This document shows positions 1 through 7,095 of a stretch of 64,000 bases of DNA, piece by piece. The position numbers and the translations under genes were made by a program. The DNA comes from T3Sed10-241 sp036796255 (GTDB lineage: Bacteria > Bacteroidota > Bacteroidia > Flavobacteriales_D > Cryomorphaceae): positions 1-64,000 of the forward strand of contig DAIRDH010000007.1 of NCBI GenBank assembly GCA_036796255.1, given 5' to 3'. The first letter of the stretch is position 1. Each line of letters begins with the position of its first letter. A model generated the notes under the pieces. The model was given only the letters and a program-made list of their open reading frames with translations. It was not told the origin of the DNA and made no database searches.

Positions 1-845
1 GAAAATCCGTGGGTGGTCAGCTGAATTACGGAGTCCCAATCGCTCACCACAAAGCCTTCGTAATTCCACTCATCGCGGAGAACCTTGCGTGTGAGGAATT
101 CATTGCCAGTGGCAGGGACGCCATTTACATCGCTGAATGCGGTCATAAATGTGGCTACGCCTGCATCGGCAGCAGCTTTGAAAGGGGGTAGCACCACGTT
201 GCGGAGCTCATTTTCAGAAATGTTGACGTAGGCGTAATCTTTTCCTGCTTCGGAATAGCCATAGCCGGCAAAGTGTTTTGCGCAAGCGGCGAGGCTGTCG
301 GGAGCAGACAAGTCATTGCCTTGAAAACCTTTTACCATGGCAGCGCCCAGCACCGAAGTGAGGTGTGCGTCTTCACCCAATGACTCGGCAATACGGCCCC
401 AGCGCGGATCGCGGGTGATGTCGATCATGGGGGCAAAAGTCCAGTGGATGCCTACCGAAGCGCCTTCAATGGCTGCCACGCGTGCACCTTTGGCGATCAG
501 CCCGGGGTTCCAGCTCGCGGCCTGGCCCAAAGGAATTGGCATCATGGTTTGGAATCCATGAATTACGTCGCGGCCTATGATGAGTGGTATGCCAAGACGG
601 CTTTCTTCCACTGCAATGCGCTGCAGCTCATTGAGCGTGGCGGTATCAATTTCATTGAGGATGGAGCCCACCTTGCCTTGCTGCACCGCTTTGCGCAGTC
701 CGGCAGTGATGCCTCCGGTTCCTGCAATTTGTGACATCTGCCCAATTTTTTCGGCAAGTGTCATTTTTGAAAGAAGCGCTGTGCAACGTTGTTCTGGCGT
801 TTGTAGCTCAGACGCTGTAAGGGTATGGCTTTCCTTTTTGTTCAT
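1..845 (-). CDS. Glycoside hydrolase family 3 beta-glucosidase, N-terminal part (cut by window edge)
   Basis: About 281 N-terminal residues of a GH3 enzyme; the rest lies beyond base 1. I see the GH3 barrel landmarks in order: LSKMTLAEKIGQMSQ near the start, GRDVIHGFQT, the RWGRIAESLGED segment, the AKHFAGYG motif, and VVSDWDS, whose Asp269 (codon 39-41) is the family nucleophile. GH3 enzymes of this class remove terminal glucose from beta-glucans and oligosaccharides. The ATG at 845 is the only reasonable start: an in-frame TGA lies a short way upstream with no start codon between. The N-terminus (MNKKESHTLTASELQ) has no signal peptide, so the enzyme is probably cytoplasmic, unlike most BglX-type relatives. 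It follows the GH16 and T9SS genes on the same strand, separated from them by a hairpin, and would complete glucan breakdown. Family call is firm; the beta-1,3-glucan preference is inferred from context. Confidence 0.93.
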   Translation of the reverse strand, partial: MNKKESHTLTASELQTPEQRCTALLSKMTLAEKIGQMSQIAGTGGITAGLRKAVQQGKVGSILNEIDTATLNELQRIAVEESRLGIPLIIGRDVIHGFQTMMPIPLGQAASWNPGLIAKGARVAAIEGASVGIHWTFAPMIDITRDPRWGRIAESLGEDAHLTSVLGAAMVKGFQGNDLSAPDSLAACAKHFAGYGYSEAGKDYAYVNISENELRNVVLPPFKAAADAGVATFMTAFSDVNGVPATGNEFLTRKVLRDEWNYEGFVVSDWDSVIQLTTHGF

Positions 846-879
846 TCCTATTAGAGCGAGGTGGCAGGAGTTGGATTTT

Positions 880-925
880 CAATAAGAAAAAAGAAGAGAG
901 TGCAAAGCGTTAACGCTTTGCACTC
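880..925 (-). terminator. Perfect 12-bp hairpin plus T-rich tract
   Basis: Bases 898-925 form a perfect inverted repeat (GAGTGCAAAGCG, loop TTAA, CGCTTTGCACTC). Read on the minus strand it is followed by a T-rich stretch (897 down to about 880), as in an intrinsic terminator. It lies between the stop of the T9SS protein gene (954) and the GH3 start (845), so it may lower expression of GH3 relative to the genes before it. The plus-strand side is not T-rich. Confidence 0.7.
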
Positions 926-953
926 ATGTTCTTTACAGGCTTGATTTTATCTC

Positions 954-2294
954 TTACTTGTTCAAGATCAGCTTGCCAGAGGCAGCTTTTCCATTTACGA
1001 CGAAGGTGTAGAAATAAAGCCCATTTGCGACTCCATTGGCATTCCACACATACTGGTTATTGCCGGCTGGCAGGTTACCCAGTTGTCTCTGATCAACTAC
1101 TTTGCCGGTCAGGTCGGTTACGATAAACTGAACTTGGGCTGATTCGCGCAATTCGTAATTAAAGGTAGTTGGACCCTGTGTTGGGTTAGGGTAGGCGTTG
1201 AATGAAAGCACTGATTCAAGTTCGGCAACACTGCTTGCGCCGTCGATGACCAAATTATCGAAGAAATAACTTTCGAAGCCTTCAGTACCTGGATTAAAAA
1301 GTAATACGAAGCGCTCAATATCAGTCGCGGCAGAAACTGAACCAATATCGAAAGTAAGTGTCTCCCAGGCCTGGCTAGAAGCAGTTTGTGCATCAACTGC
1401 AATTATTTCGTCGCCATTTCCATTTTGAAGTGCTAGTCTAACTGTAGTTTCCGCAGCGGGTGCCCACACATCTAATGATATTACACTTGTGGGTGTAAGT
1501 TGCAAAGGAGCACCGAAATTACCGAGAATGACATCATTTCCATCAGCAGCATTTCCATTGCGGTCATAACTCGCAACGAACGCTGAAGAATTACCATCTG
1601 TATCAGGATTTGAAACCCTTTGAAAGTTGATTCCAGATGAAGAAAAAGTAAAATTCACATTTTGCTGGCATTCGAAGTCATTTAAAATAGCAGGATCAGT
1701 GCTAACGTCTTCACAGGGATCATTCACCAACTCAGGTCCAACTAAATTGTCCCAGTGATAAGTTGCAGTAGTGTTCGTGTTAGGCTCAAATAGAATAACT
1801 ATTTGATCAATAAAGTCAGGCGTTACGCCGCTATTTGAAACCAGCCCCAGTAGTTCAAATTCCAGGGTTTCCCAGGCATTGGTCGTTGTGGTCTCTGCAA
1901 AATATTCACTGTGGCGACCAGCTGGAAACGGAGCCTGGGCTAAAGCGTTGTTTTCGAGTGTGATTTGAACCCTGGTATTTGGCACTGGGCTCCACACATC
2001 TATTGACATTGTTTTTGTTCCAGATGCATATGGAATTACATTCTCGAAAAGGCCATCTTTGCTTGTTAAGACAATAACATCAAACAGCTCTGCGGCATTG
2101 CGGGTATAAGTTGCGCATACTTGAGAAGTGTTTGCTCCCGTGGGATCAGGATTTGCACCGTAGCTTATTAGTGGACCATGAACGAAGGTGTACTCGCCAT
2201 ATCGAATATCTTCAAAATTGTCCCAAACTTGTTGGGCATTGACTGCGGAGCCTGCGAGGCATACAGCGGCAAGAAGTGTGTAGATTTTTTTCAT
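954..2294 (-). CDS. Secreted protein with two jelly-roll-like domains and T9SS type A sorting domain
   Basis: 446 residues. The ATG at 2294 opens a clear signal peptide (MKKIYTLLAAVCLAGSAVNA); the longer frame upstream would run into the GH16 gene. Two similar domains of about 150 residues follow (roughly 22-170 and 180-355). Each begins near a phenylalanine-glutamate/aspartate turn (DNFED, LNDFEC), contains a WETLEFEL / WETLTFDI strand and ends in a WDNLVG / FDNLVI strand, the usual look of galactose-binding-like carbohydrate-binding modules. The last 80 residues (from NAYPNPTQG to KLILNK) are a T9SS type A sorting domain, so the protein is exported and probably cell-surface attached. It sits 43 bases after the GH16 lipoprotein in the same operon. 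Likely role: a glucan-binding surface or secreted protein without its own catalytic site. The binding role is inferred. Confidence 0.85.
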   Translation of the reverse strand: MKKIYTLLAAVCLAGSAVNAQQVWDNFEDIRYGEYTFVHGPLISYGANPDPTGANTSQVCATYTRNAAELFDVIVLTSKDGLFENVIPYASGTKTMSIDVWSPVPNTRVQITLENNALAQAPFPAGRHSEYFAETTTTNAWETLEFELLGLVSNSGVTPDFIDQIVILFEPNTNTTATYHWDNLVGPELVNDPCEDVSTDPAILNDFECQQNVNFTFSSSGINFQRVSNPDTDGNSSAFVASYDRNGNAADGNDVILGNFGAPLQLTPTSVISLDVWAPAAETTVRLALQNGNGDEIIAVDAQTASSQAWETLTFDIGSVSAATDIERFVLLFNPGTEGFESYFFDNLVIDGASSVAELESVLSFNAYPNPTQGPTTFNYELRESAQVQFIVTDLTGKVVDQRQLGNLPAGNNQYVWNANGVANGLYFYTFVVNGKAASGKLILNK

Positions 2295-2337
2295 GTTCAA
2301 TTGATGTTTGTGTTTGTGTTTAAGATAAAGAAACGAT

Positions 2338-3195
2338 TTATTTGGTCTGATATACGCGCACGTAATCCACCTCCATGGTTTGAGGGAACTGTGTGGTAGC
2401 GTCAGGATTTCCGGGTAGGTTTCCGCCAACGGCAATATTGAGAATCATGTGAAAAAATTGGTCAAATGGCCAGGTGGTGGGAAGGGTGGTGCTGCGTGTG
2501 TTGGGAACACCAATGTCGCGGCCATCAACTTGAAACAGGATACAGTCTTCTGTCCAGATGCAGGTGAAGACATAAAATTCTTCAGCGAATGATGGTTCAT
2601 TGGGCTCGAGTGTTAGATATTGACTGTTATAGCGCCATCCGTCGTGACCGAAATGGATGGTGCCAAGCACCTCTCTTGGCTTATTTCCGAGGTACTCCAT
2701 GATATCAATTTCGCCGCTTCGTGGCCATAGTCCATAAACTGTATCCGAGGGTAGCATCCATACAGCAGGCCACAAGCCTTGACCTATGGGCATTCGTGCT
2801 CTGATATCCATTCGGCCATACTTCCAGTCACCTTTATTGTAGGAGATCATCCGGGCCGAGGTGTACTGTTTTCCTTGATAAAGAGGAGTCTCTTTTATTG
2901 CTTTAATCACAAGGTGCCCTTGATCATTTATGAAGGCGTTTTCGGGACGGTCAGTGTAGTACTGCAATTCATTGTTACCCCATCCGCAAAGATCTTGCGC
3001 ACAGCCATCCCCAATTTCAAAGCTCCACTTTGAGGTATCAATTTCTGGCCCATCAAATTCATCTGCCCAAACGAGCTCATACTCGTCCATTGTTGGAAAG
3101 CGACAGCCCCCTTGCTCTTCGGGTTTATCGCATGAAGCCAAAAACACGAACGAAACGATTACACACAAACAACTTTGGATTCCACAACTTCTCAT
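2338..3195 (-). CDS. GH16 endo-beta-1,3-glucanase (laminarinase-like) lipoprotein
   Basis: 285 residues. The ATG at 3195 gives a short signal peptide with a lipobox (FLASC, lipidated Cys22); upstream in-frame starts would spoil it. The rest is a single GH16 domain: ELVWADEFDG at its start, WGNNELQYYT, GLWPAVWMLP, then the catalytic motif GEIDIMEY with nucleophile Glu162, helper Asp164 and acid/base Glu167, and the closing VDYVRVY strand. The EIDIME form is that of laminarinase-type GH16 enzymes, which cut beta-1,3- or mixed-linkage glucans. It is first in the minus-strand operon that continues into the T9SS protein and, past a hairpin, GH3. A -7 box and a repeated operator lie upstream, next to the divergent regulator. 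Probably anchored in the outer membrane, facing outward. Confidence 0.95.
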   Translation of the reverse strand: MRSCGIQSCLCVIVSFVFLASCDKPEEQGGCRFPTMDEYELVWADEFDGPEIDTSKWSFEIGDGCAQDLCGWGNNELQYYTDRPENAFINDQGHLVIKAIKETPLYQGKQYTSARMISYNKGDWKYGRMDIRARMPIGQGLWPAVWMLPSDTVYGLWPRSGEIDIMEYLGNKPREVLGTIHFGHDGWRYNSQYLTLEPNEPSFAEEFYVFTCIWTEDCILFQVDGRDIGVPNTRSTTLPTTWPFDQFFHMILNIAVGGNLPGNPDATTQFPQTMEVDYVRVYQTK

Positions 3196-3228
3196 TGGCT
3201 TAAGATTGCTTTGATAATAAACAATTCT

Positions 3229-3236
3229 CAAATATA
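3229..3236 (-). promoter_or_regulatory. -7 promoter element of the GH16 operon
   Basis: Minus-strand TATATTTG matches the Bacteroidota -7 consensus TAnnTTTG and lies 33 bases before the GH16 start codon. No good TTG sits about 19 bases upstream, which fits a promoter that needs an activator; the repeated operator ends 33 bases upstream of this box. Confidence 0.6.
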
Positions 3237-3269
3237 TGTTCAATGTACACCTATTGACTCATTTCCTGT

Positions 3270-3318
3270 TACATCACGCTTACATCGGCAGATGCTTTTG
3301 GTACATCAATACTACATC
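3270..3318. promoter_or_regulatory. Putative operator: four phased TACATC half-sites
   Basis: TACATC occurs at 3270-3275, 3281-3286, 3302-3307 and 3313-3318, all in the same orientation, with steps of 11, 21 and 11 bp, so every copy is on about the same DNA face. On the strand of the GH16 operon each reads GATGTA. The same four-part layout recurs at 15417-15464 before the outer-membrane operon. The likely binder is the regulator encoded at 3447, which would control GH16 and possibly itself. Binding is inferred, the repeats are seen. Confidence 0.65.
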
Positions 3319-3446
3319 AGGCATGATTATGTGGTGCGATATATAAACATATAGATCAATAAGCCAACACTATAACTAATGTTTTGTTTCGTTTCCGACT
3401 ACTTCATTTAAATATTTATCTTTCTCGGCAGTTAAATTCAAGTGTT

Positions 3447-6368
3447 ATGCATGTATTGTTGTCAAGTGGACGTTTTTTATTCTTAATAATTATAGCCTGT
3501 GCTACTCAACTTTTACATGCGCAAAACGGGCACTTGGGCGCGCCCGGAATTGTCAATTACCAGCGCACGATTTACCAAGGGGGGACGCAGAATTGGGCTA
3601 TAGGGCAGGATTCAAGCGGATTGCTTTACTTTGGAAATAACAAGGGCTTGTTAGAGTTCGATGGCTCACAATGGCAACTATACCGACTTCCCAATCGCAC
3701 TATTCTTCGCTCATTTGCTATCAGTGCGGAGGGGAAAATATACACTGGGGGCCAAAGTGAATTTGGCTATTTCACTCCAGCAGCAAGTGGTCAGCTTGAA
3801 TACCGTTCACTGGTATCATTTATTCCTGAAGAGCTTCGCGCTTTTGAGGATGTTTGGAAGGTATTTGTACAAGACGATGCTGTATTTTTCTGTTCAGAAC
3901 GTGCGGTTTTCAAATTTCGGAGTGATACCATCGAAGTAATCAGTCCTGTTGGTGGTCGGTTTGAGAACTTCTTTCAACTTGCTGAAGCCTTGTATTTTCA
4001 GGACCGCAGTGAGGGCCTGTTTAGCTTTATTGATGGTGATATGAAAGCCATCGAGCTAAGTGATAAGCTCGCGGATGAACGTATTGTTGCGATTTTACCA
4101 TCAGGTGGCAACCGGACTTTTATTGTTACGGCCGGCCAGGGGATTTTTGAATTTGATAAGGGTGGGCTCAGGCCTTGGTTAACTCCGTTGAGCAAATTTG
4201 CAATCGAAAATCAGGCGTATTGTGCCATTCCACTTTCTGACGGCGGCATAGCTCTGGGAACCGCCCTCAATGGCCTCGCAGTATCAAATAAAGCCGGCGA
4301 ACTGATCATAGAATTAAACAGCGGTACTGGTCTCGAAAACAATACGGTACTGAGTATTTTTGAAGATCCCCAACAAAATTTGTGGATGGGTCTTGACAAC
4401 GGTATTGCTTACGCGGAGGTAAATTCCCCCTTTTCATTTATAGGTCCGGAATCTGGAATTGAAGGTACGGGGTATGCTGCTGCCTTGTATGACAACCGGC
4501 TTTATCTGGGAACAAATCAAGGTCTTTACAGCGCTGAATGGTCCGAACAAGGGACAAATGAGTTGAAGTTTCAAGCCGTCACCAATGGGGTGGGTCAGGT
4601 CTGGAGCATCAATGAGCTATCTGATGCTGGTGCAATTGTATCTCAGCACAAGGGAGCGGCAGTTCTGAAAAACAATGAACTTATAAAGTTTTCTCCAATT
4701 CAGGGAGCATGGAAGTTTATTGAGTTATCAAAGCATCCTGGTTATGCATTGGAAGGCACGTACACTGGCCTCGTGCTCTATCGAAAAGATCCGGGTTCAC
4801 CAGCCGGTTGGAGAATGGTGAAAAAATTGGAGGGCTTTTATGAATCATCCCGTGTATTTGAAGAAGACAAAGAAGGATTTATCTGGGTTTCGCATGCTTA
4901 TAAAGGCTTATTTAAAATACGCCTTTCGAAAGATTTAGAAACCATAGAGCAGATTTCTAGTTACGGACCTGAACAGGGCCTCCCAGAGCCACTATTTATC
5001 AATGTGGCAAAGATTCACAACGACTTGGTCTTTACCACTCCTGCGGGAATTTATAGGTACAATCAGTTGGCTGACAGGTTTGAAGAGCATAGTGATTTCA
5101 ATGAAATATTTGGTGCCAACCGCAATGTGCACCGCTTGCTTGAAGATGGTCAAGGCAATATCTGGTTTTCTATTGAAGAGGAGTTTGGAATACTGAGGCT
5201 TGATGCTTCAAGAACATTTAAGAATCGCGAGCTGGTATATTTCAACCAGTTGCAGGAAGGTTTGGTGGATGGTTTTGAACTTGTCAACGCAGCAGATGAG
5301 CGCAACGTTTTTATTGGTACTGAAAGGGGATTTATCCATTTTGATCCTGGTATTGAAGTTAAAACCGATTTCCCTTTTGGAATCATCATCAGGAAGGTTA
5401 CTTCAATTACCGAAACAGACTCTACTTTGCATTGGGGTCGGAGGCAGGTAGATGCTGAAAGCATACCTGAGTACCATCACAGGCTCAATGATTTCCGTTT
5501 CGACTTTACAGCACCCTATTTTGAGCAAAACAGCCACTTGCTCTATCGGTTTCGGCTCGAAGGGTTCGATAAAGACTGGTCCGAATGGACCACTCGCACC
5601 GAAAAGGAATATACCAATCTGAGCCATGGCACTTACACTTTTGCCGTGCAGGCCCGCAATGCTTATGCAGCGCTTAGTGATGAAGCCACATTTAGTTTTA
5701 AGGTACTTCCGCCTTGGTGGGCATCGATTTATGCAAAAATCGCATATTTCATATTGAGTATTCTGGTGCTACTTTTTTTCATAGCGTTCGTTCGGAGAAG
5801 AGAAGAGAGAAAAACTGAAGTCTTTAGGATTGAGCAAGAGAAAAGTCTGCAGCGCAAAGAGGCATTGTTTAAAAAAGAAGTGGAAAAGTCAGAGGCGGAA
5901 TTAATCTCCCTGCGAAATGAAAAATTAAAGTCCGACGTGAACCACAAAACGAGTCAATTGGCTTCGACAACCATGCACCTCGTTCAAAAAACTGAGATGC
6001 TCATAAAACTCAAAAATGACCTCACCAAAGTGACAGGTGAGTCAGCGGCAGATATTAAACGCAAGATTCTGCAAATCACCCGTGCTATAGACAGTGATAT
6101 TCAGCTCGACAACAACTGGGAGCAGTTTGAAATATACTTTGACCAGGTGCACGAAAACTTTTTCAAACGCTTGCGCCAAAAGCATCCGGAGCTCACCCCA
6201 AAAGACCAGAAACTTTGCGCCTACCTGCGGATGAATCTTTCAACAAAAGAGATCGCGCCTTTGCTCAATATTTCTGTAAGGGGCGTTGAAATAAGTCGAT
6301 ACCGCGTTAGGAAAAAGCTCGGACTTGATAGTGACACCAATTTGGTAGAGTTTATAATGGACGTTTAA
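3447..6368 (+). CDS. Membrane-spanning one-component regulator: beta-propeller, Y_Y_Y domain, LuxR-type HTH
   Basis: 973 residues from the first ATG of the frame (3447), which starts a signal peptide or anchor (FLFLIIIACATQLLHA). Residues about 30-640 are propeller repeats of the two-component-regulator type (WAIGQDSSGLLYFGNNKGLLEFDG, given here as motif GxLxFGNNKGLLEFDG). A Y_Y_Y-type domain follows (about 675-760, YRFRLEGFDKDWSEW), then one transmembrane helix (about 765-785), a coiled coil (about 785-850) and a C-terminal helix-turn-helix (LSTKEIAPLLNISVRGVE). There is no histidine-kinase or receiver domain, so a periplasmic glucan signal would pass straight to DNA binding, as with SusR-like regulators. 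It is divergent from the GH16 operon, with the repeated operator between them. Likely the activator of the locus. Confidence 0.88.
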   Translation: MHVLLSSGRFLFLIIIACATQLLHAQNGHLGAPGIVNYQRTIYQGGTQNWAIGQDSSGLLYFGNNKGLLEFDGSQWQLYRLPNRTILRSFAISAEGKIYTGGQSEFGYFTPAASGQLEYRSLVSFIPEELRAFEDVWKVFVQDDAVFFCSERAVFKFRSDTIEVISPVGGRFENFFQLAEALYFQDRSEGLFSFIDGDMKAIELSDKLADERIVAILPSGGNRTFIVTAGQGIFEFDKGGLRPWLTPLSKFAIENQAYCAIPLSDGGIALGTALNGLAVSNKAGELIIELNSGTGLENNTVLSIFEDPQQNLWMGLDNGIAYAEVNSPFSFIGPESGIEGTGYAAALYDNRLYLGTNQGLYSAEWSEQGTNELKFQAVTNGVGQVWSINELSDAGAIVSQHKGAAVLKNNELIKFSPIQGAWKFIELSKHPGYALEGTYTGLVLYRKDPGSPAGWRMVKKLEGFYESSRVFEEDKEGFIWVSHAYKGLFKIRLSKDLETIEQISSYGPEQGLPEPLFINVAKIHNDLVFTTPAGIYRYNQLADRFEEHSDFNEIFGANRNVHRLLEDGQGNIWFSIEEEFGILRLDASRTFKNRELVYFNQLQEGLVDGFELVNAADERNVFIGTERGFIHFDPGIEVKTDFPFGIIIRKVTSITETDSTLHWGRRQVDAESIPEYHHRLNDFRFDFTAPYFEQNSHLLYRFRLEGFDKDWSEWTTRTEKEYTNLSHGTYTFAVQARNAYAALSDEATFSFKVLPPWWASIYAKIAYFILSILVLLFFIAFVRRREERKTEVFRIEQEKSLQRKEALFKKEVEKSEAELISLRNEKLKSDVNHKTSQLASTTMHLVQKTEMLIKLKNDLTKVTGESAADIKRKILQITRAIDSDIQLDNNWEQFEIYFDQVHENFFKRLRQKHPELTPKDQKLCAYLRMNLSTKEIAPLLNISVRGVEISRYRVRKKLGLDSDTNLVEFIMDV

Positions 6369-6475
6369 TTGGATGCCGCCAAGGCCAGCGCGTCCAAATG
6401 GATACTGCTTGAAACAATTGATATCATCTTTTTCTCCGCACATCAGGAATACCTCATTTAATTTATCTTCTTTTT

Positions 6476-6508
6476 GTGATGCAACCATTTGGAGCGAACT
6501 TGCATCAC
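6476..6508. repeat. Perfect 9-bp inverted repeat before the ECF sigma gene
   Basis: GTGATGCAA (6476-6484) and TTGCATCAC (6500-6508) are exact inverted copies, 24 bp centre to centre. The pair lies 38 bases upstream of the sigma factor start, in the 178-base gap after the regulator. No T-run follows, so an operator or mRNA structure is more likely than a terminator. Confidence 0.5.
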
Positions 6509-6546
6509 TAATTGCATAAGCAATTTCGGAAAGCCACTGAAAATAC

Positions 6547-7095
6547 ATGGACGAAAAAACGCTTGCCGAAGCGTGCGTGAAAGGTGACTATCGCGCTCAA
6601 AAGAAACTCTACCATCTGTACGCTCCGCAGATGATGGGTGTTTGTATGCGCTATAGCGAAGGCATCGCCGATGCGGAAGATATTTTGCAAGAGGGTTTTA
6701 TCAAGGTTTTTGAACACCTCAATTCCTATACGGGATCAGGGGCCCTGGGTGGATGGATAAGACGAATCATGATCAATACCGCATTGCAGCGCTACCGCGA
6801 GAATAAGAATGTGCATATGGTGAGGTTGGATGACAGCGCTGTGCACTTGATGGAAGTGAGTGATGATGCGCTCGAAAGGTTGAGCGCCGGTGAGTTGCTG
6901 ATCAAGATTCAACAGTTGCCCATAGGGTTTAGAACCGTATTTAACCTCTATGCAATTGAGGGCTATAAACACCAAGAAATTGCGGCTATGCTTGGGATTA
7001 ATGAAGGCACCAGCAAATCGCAATACAGCCGCAGTAAGGCACTGTTGAGGGAAATGATTGAAAACGAAAACAGAATCGGTGAAAGGGCAATCTGA
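6547..7095 (+). CDS. ECF-type RNA polymerase sigma-70 factor
   Basis: 182 residues, normal for an ECF sigma factor. Region 2 covers about residues 20-90, with DAEDILQEGFIKVFEHL and the WIRRIMINTALQRYR segment that contacts the -10 element; region 4 covers about 120-175, with the helix-turn-helix YKHQEIAAMLGINEGTSKSQ. It is the first gene of an apparent four-gene operon: its 3' end overlaps the next gene, which carries an inner-membrane segment and a barrel domain and is the natural anti-sigma candidate. The operon then continues with a LVIVD-repeat lipoprotein and a small barrel protein. It may control envelope genes, possibly itself through the inverted repeat upstream. Confidence 0.95.
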   Translation: MDEKTLAEACVKGDYRAQKKLYHLYAPQMMGVCMRYSEGIADAEDILQEGFIKVFEHLNSYTGSGALGGWIRRIMINTALQRYRENKNVHMVRLDDSAVHLMEVSDDALERLSAGELLIKIQQLPIGFRTVFNLYAIEGYKHQEIAAMLGINEGTSKSQYSRSKALLREMIENENRIGERAI

